Below, in pieces: positions 59,443-64,000 of a DNA stretch of 64,000 nt. This stretch comes from Omphiscola glabra (Eukaryota > Mollusca > Gastropoda > Lymnaeidae). Where the stretch lies: the NCBI GenBank assembly GCA_964017045.1, contig OZ024796.1, positions 24,925,010 to 24,989,009 on the forward strand, given 5' to 3'. A model generated the notes under the pieces. It saw nothing but the letters and a program-made list of their open reading frames with translations. It was not told where the DNA came from and searched no databases. Within the stretch, counting starts at the first letter, position 1. Every line of letters begins with the position of its first letter. The position numbers and the translations under genes were made by a program.

Positions 59443-60623
59443 GCCCAGTGAAGCTATGTTCCTTTAGAGAAGTTTGGACACAGTGAAGCGTGTTTGATGC
59501 CGGTGCTTAGGTATGTTAAAGAAAACAACAAGCAGTGGCAGAGCAAGGGAGGAAAAGGAACTATGCGAAACAAAGAACTGCATTACCATAGTCAAGCCAA
59601 GTTAAAATTCAATACACTCACAGAAAACGCCTAAGCCAGGAAGAGTGCGACAGCTCGCCCCAGGCCCCCCTCCCCCCCCCCCCCACATTCACCCATACCA
59701 ACTCTCTCCTGAATAGTATTTAGAATCTAGTATTTAGAACGGCTTCGTCGGGAAAAAAATTGACAATAAGAGGGAGCAAACTCCATTTACTGGCCAAGAC
59801 AACCCAAGGCGACCTTTACAATTTGAGGGAGCAAAGTCCATTTACTGGCTTAGACAATCCGTTACGACCTTGACAGAGTCCGGGAGCGGATATTCACTTG
59901 GGGATGTCCTTGATCGGGAAATAGCATCGTCGATCCAGTACAATGAATGACGTCACCAGTCACGTGCAAAGGTTTGGAGGCTTCCACCAGCGCTCTTCAG
60001 ATAGCCCATCATTACATTGTCTAACTAAATGATTACACGCAATGGCAATTAATGGTTGGTTGGGGTTGGGGGTTGGGTTGGTGGGGGGGGGGGGCGTCCA
60101 GGGAGAGAGCGGCTCTTTTTAAACTAATGTATCATTTTATAATGATATTTAAATGATCTCCCCTGCCTGCGGCTCTCAAAATACTTTTCTTAGCAGATAT
60201 AATTCAAATTGATAAAAAAAATGGCTTGCTACTCAACAGAGGTTGTCGACCCTTGCCTTACGAGGCTATGACAATACACACGTTTATACAAAACAGCAAC
60301 AAAAAAAAAAGTATTTAAAAACTAATAAAACAATAATTAATTATTTTTTTTTTAAATATATAAAAATTATAAGAGAAAAGAAAAATTTCATAAATGAAAA
60401 TGTTATTTTTAGCTTAATTAAAATAAATTCAATGCATTAAACAAGAACAGAGGGCCATGTGTCTCACACTGAACTGTTTCAACATGTAAATCAACGCACC
60501 TGTGGTTGCTCAACTTCAACATGTCGTACTCGTCCAAAATTTTGTCAGAATCTGTGAGGACGGACATAAAAACAAAGATGACATTTTTTATAGTTGGTTG
60601 GAGATTAAAGAAAGAAAGAATAC
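59443..60623. other. Unassigned; hAT-like remnant at its right
   Basis: A ~50-bp duplication with GGGAGCAAACTCCATTTACT (about 59772 and 59826), a C-run near 59670-59685, a perfect TGACGTCA at 59948-59955, and GAGGTTGTCGACCCTTG at about 60239-60255, which reads as a weak hAT terminus. Confidence 0.4.
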
Positions 60624-60890
60624 TATCACATCTATCACATCGATCACAACTTTCACATCTATCACAGCTATTACATCTATCACATCTATCACATCTATCA
60701 CATCTATCACATCTATCACAACTATCACATCTATCACATCTATACAAACTATAACAACTATCACATCTATCACAACTATCACAACTATTACATCTGTCAC
60801 ATCTATCACAACTATCCCAAATATCACCACTATGACATCTATCACAACTTTCACAACTTTCACATCTATTACATATACCACATTTATCAT
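60624..60890. repeat. 9-bp repeat array
   Basis: Units of CACATCTAT, CACAACTAT and CACAACTTT. The 3-codon period gives open frames on both strands. Confidence 0.95.
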
Positions 60891-61035
60891 AAAATCACAT
60901 ATATCACACATGCCACATCTACCAAAACGATGACATCCACGCATCCGTATTATTATATTTGTATTTTTGTGCCATGAAAAAGGTTAAAAAAAACACCAGA
61001 CATCGAGAATCAGTGATTTCATATGATGAAAAGAA

Positions 61036-61445
61036 GCACAAGACGACATGCACAGTAACGTAGCACGAGACGACATGCACGGTAACGTAGCACAATACGA
61101 CACGCACAGTAATGTAGCACAAGAGGACATGCACAGTAATGTAGCACAAGACGACATGCACAGTAATGTAGCACAAGACGACATGCACAGTAATGTAGCA
61201 CAAGACGACATGCACGGTAATGTAGCACAAAACGACATGCACAGTAATGTAGCACAAGGCGACATGCACGGTAATGTAGCACAAGACGACATGCACAGTA
61301 ATGTAGCACAATACGACATGCACAGTAATGTAGCACAAGACGACATGCACAGTAATGTAGCACAAGAGGACATGCATAGTAATGTAGCACAAGACGACAT
61401 GCACAGTAACGTAGCACGAGACGACATGCACAGTAACGTAGGAGA
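61036..61445. repeat. Minisatellite, 27-bp unit x ~15
   Basis: The unit contains GACATGCACAGTAATGTAGC and ACAAGAC. Both strands are open in several frames (plus MHSNVAQDD; minus repeats rich in Cys/Leu). It is an array, not a gene. Confidence 0.97.
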
Positions 61446-61617
61446 ATATTGTTCCTAGTAATTCCCTACTAATGTGCTTGGCTCACGAATGTCTTCAACA
61501 AGTGCCAACCATATCACTGTCATAAACCTTGAATATGGGAGAGCAACAGGCTAACGATCAACAGAGGTGCTTTGGCTGCACTATTTTTAAAGAACTTTAA
61601 CACGATGGCGTATTAAT

Positions 61618-61648
<31 letters not shown>

Positions 61649-61699
61649 CATACATACATACATACATACATACATACATACATACATACATACATACAC
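61618..61699. repeat. (ATAC)n microsatellite
   Basis: About 20 tetranucleotide units with one ATATAT interruption. Confidence 0.97.
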
Positions 61700-62507
61700 T
61701 GTGTAGGAAAATAGCAAGAATGACGAATGGAATATATCATCGAGTAAGTTCACTTAAAATAAAAAATAAATGATTATAATGTCGCCAAAACGAGAAGAAT
61801 CTGTTGGGAACCAGTTTGCAAATCCCAATTTGTTTTAAAATATTTTTTTTCCCCTTATATAGGAAGAATTTTTGTGTCGTCGTGTTCGATTTTTTGTGCT
61901 TTCACGAAAGTTTCATCTGTCTCTTTCAGTTAGTTCTCAAATATCGGACAAAGAAAAATTCGTAAAAAAAAATTTTGTAATGAAAATTTTAAAAGGCCCT
62001 AAATCTTCACTAGTTTTGTAAGAAACTTAAAGTGGCTCTTGAAGTCAGATGTTAGGAGCCATATAAGCGAAGAAATATGGTTCCGTATAAAGTGTCCTTC
62101 AACAGGAAGTTTTAACCCACGTATTTTTCTTATTTTCCTATTAAAAAAAACAGACTGCGAACATCTATGGGAGACGGGGGTAAGGTGAGACAACGTCGCT
62201 TGGTTTCGTCTTCTTTCAGGGTTATCCCCTTGGCCCCCGCGTTTCGTAGTTCCTATCGTATTTTCATCTCCAGCGCAAGAGAGTACACACATTACTTAAT
62301 GTTGCATTATTAGATGATGGTAAAAAAAAATTGTAGGTATTTTGGTATACGTCATGGGTTCGACAGCAAACTCTTCACTTACAAAGGTGGAGAGAATGAG
62401 ACGAAAGTAGAAGTATTTATGTAAGAAAGTTTTGTTAAAGTTTTTTAAAAAGTGCGTTGCTGATGCATTGTTGTATTTTTATAATTGATTTTCAACCGAT
62501 GCCATAA
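61700..62507. other. Unassigned
   Basis: A 97-codon minus frame (61999-62292) has no recognised domain. Confidence 0.4.
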
Positions 62508-62564
62508 ATAAAACAACAGCAGAAACAACAGCAGCAGCAGCAGCGACAACCACAACAGCAATAA
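62508..62564. repeat. CAG/CAA triplet repeat, left half
   Basis: Imperfect (CAA/CAG)n; it resumes at 62994-63010 on the far side of the TIR element. Confidence 0.85.
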
Positions 62565-62993
62565 GGGGCTGTCCATTAATTATGTCAACAAATTTTTTGC
62601 GATTTTTACCTCCCCCCTCCCCCTTGTCAACAACTTGTCAAATTTCCAGAGACCCCCCCTATAAAATTACGTCAACATTTGATTACCCCCCCCCCCAATA
62701 AAAATAAAATGGAAAAAAAACCAACAATATTTTAAATAGACTAGTTTACAACTACAACAAAAAAGTGAATAAAAGTAAAATGTTTAGAAAAAAAAGTTTA
62801 GTAAATGTTAAATTATGAAATTAAATTTATTTTAAAAAAGTAACATTGTTGACGTCAACTTTTCTTGACCTCCCCCCTTGTCAACAATTGTCAAAAATTT
62901 TCAGACCCCCCCTCCCCCATGTCAACAATTGTCAAAAATTTTCAGCCCCCCCCCTCTCCCCTTATTTTGTTGACATGATTAATGGACAGCCCC
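62565..62993. mobile_element. TIR miniature element inside a CAG/CAA repeat
   Basis: Left end GGGGCTGTCCATTAATTATG and right end read inward GGGGCTGTCCATTAATCATG, both continuing TCAACAAA, about 28 bp with one mismatch. Near the right end, a ~48-bp unit with TTGTCAACAATTGTCAAAAA and C-runs is duplicated. A perfect TGACGTCA is at 62850-62857. Superfamily undecided because the triplet-repeat flanks hide the target duplication. Confidence 0.85.
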
Positions 62994-63179
62994 CAACAGC
63001 AGCAGCAGCACGACCTACATTGTAGAGAATCTATCGCCCTCTCCCTCCTCTCCGCCCGGCTGTAGATTCTATCTAGATCACCGTCCAGGCTTTGGGTCGT
63101 GTAGAGACGGTCTCTGTGGCGAAGCTGTGGACATACAAAAAAAGGCAGAGCTGATTAAAAAAAAAATAAGATCGATAGC

Positions 63180-63310
63180 CTTTTCGGCTACCGATGACGT
63201 CGACGCGACGTCACGATCACCTACTTTCAATTACCAAGGACGTCACATTGTCGTCATAAGAAAGAGTCAACTTTTTTGAAATACCAAGGACGTCACGTCG
63301 ACGTCAAATT
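63180..63310. promoter_or_regulatory. Cluster of GACGTC palindromes (possible CRE/ATF sites)
   Basis: TGACGTCG, CGACGTCA and two GGACGTCA sites fall within about 115 bp, with the phrase ACCAAGGACGTCAC repeated at about 63233 and 63282. A small hairpin (TAGCC/GGCTA) precedes them. These match the CREB/ATF half-site pattern; no adjacent gene is identified. Confidence 0.35.
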
Positions 63311-64000
63311 TCAATGCTATACATTTCTTTATTCTTTTGCTTATAGAGAAGTTCAAAAGCAAATTGGATAGAGAAGGAAATTACCGGAATTTAAAAAAAA
63401 AAAAAAAAGTTTTTTTTATTACTGAGTCAGCAAAAATCGATGTCCCAAAAAAAAACAAACCCAGCGGTAATGAAGGGGTTAAAGACCAATACATTTTTTG
63501 TCGTCAAATTATAAGCTACTAATGAAGAAAACAACGAATCGACTAAATCACTGATCAATCGATAAAGACTTACATATCACAAAACCAGTAATGTTACTTA
63601 ATGTTTTTTCAAAGGTGGTTTGAAAAGGGGGGGGGGCGGTGGGGGGGGGGGTGCAAAAAACAAAACTTGGCTGGCTTGTTGAGATGTTTATTACTGGAGG
63701 TGCCACAGTGCATCGTTATTGAAATAAAACCTGCAAAAGACTTAACAGCGAGAGAAAAAAATTTTTTCTTTTTAAATTGCATGTAAATTGTGGGACCGTG
63801 GTCTTCGTGTGCGCAGTCAGCAGCTAGTTTTTTTTTGGGGGGATACGGCATCGCATCCGTATAATTAATGCTAGATCATTTCAGGCAACACGTTTTATGA
63901 CTGCTGCTGATTAGCAAATGCCCGGGGATAGAGGATCATTTCTATTTCCGTGGGGGGGGGGGGGTATCACATATAGCTACATAGTTAAAGTATGGGGTGT
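63311..64000. other. Unassigned, homopolymer-rich right edge
   Basis: A- and T-runs near 63391-63418, G-runs near 63628-63651 and 63951-63963. No gene recognised. Confidence 0.5.

Noticed and set aside
60919..61458. Cys-rich or antifreeze-like repeat proteins on both strands
   Set aside because: All arise from one 27-bp array, with at least four overlapping frames of similar length.

Overview
The window looks like nuclear DNA from an animal, most likely a lophotrochozoan such as a mollusc; the phylum is an inference, not a match. Supporting signs are one eukaryotic membrane-protein gene, an AT-rich background, hAT, Harbinger-like and Mutator-like miniature transposons, non-LTR retrotransposon remnants, and very many minisatellites and poly-G/poly-C tracts. 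There are no operons, ribosome binding sites, CRISPR arrays or rRNA genes, and no convincing tRNA gene.

The only gene I can support is an intronless 991-codon XK-related (XKR) protein gene on the minus strand at 1893-4868. It has an XK-type membrane core in residues 1-335, followed by about 655 residues of low-complexity, probably disordered tail. Almost every other long open frame lies inside a tandem array whose period is a multiple of three, or inside a transposon, and I do not call these genes.

Mobile DNA: (a) one dispersed retroposed family with three copies (16-426, 18518-19075, and inverted at 41734-42221), the first two bounded by perfect 11-bp and 14-bp target-site duplications; (b) non-LTR reverse-transcriptase C-terminal fragments at 29985-30396 (+) and 33945-34055 (-); (c) hAT-type miniature elements at 17420-17592, 29641-29809 (perfect 8-bp duplication), 32808-33007, 52214-52351, 52953-53146 and 57247-57759; (d) a Harbinger-like TIR family at 7113-7285, 9620-9818 and, truncated, 22767-22860; (e) a foldback element with 157-bp arms and a 9-bp duplication at 46287-46719; (f) a TIR element at 62565-62993 inserted in a CAG/CAA repeat.

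Tandem repeats: roughly 40 arrays with periods of 4-78 bp cover about 14 kb (my rough sum, near one fifth of the window). The largest are 8410-9512 (21 bp), 20236-20858 (45 bp), 22028-22700 (37 bp), 27693-28217 (30 bp), 49877-51715 (40 bp), 58655-59442 (26 bp) and 61036-61445 (27 bp). Two arrays appear to have grown out of transposon terminal repeats (22861-23075 and inside 57247-57759).

No clear new biological system is visible. The best leads are the active-looking tailless retroposed family, the array-from-TIR cases, three hammerhead-ribozyme-like motifs, and an apparent excess of perfect TGACGTCA palindromes.
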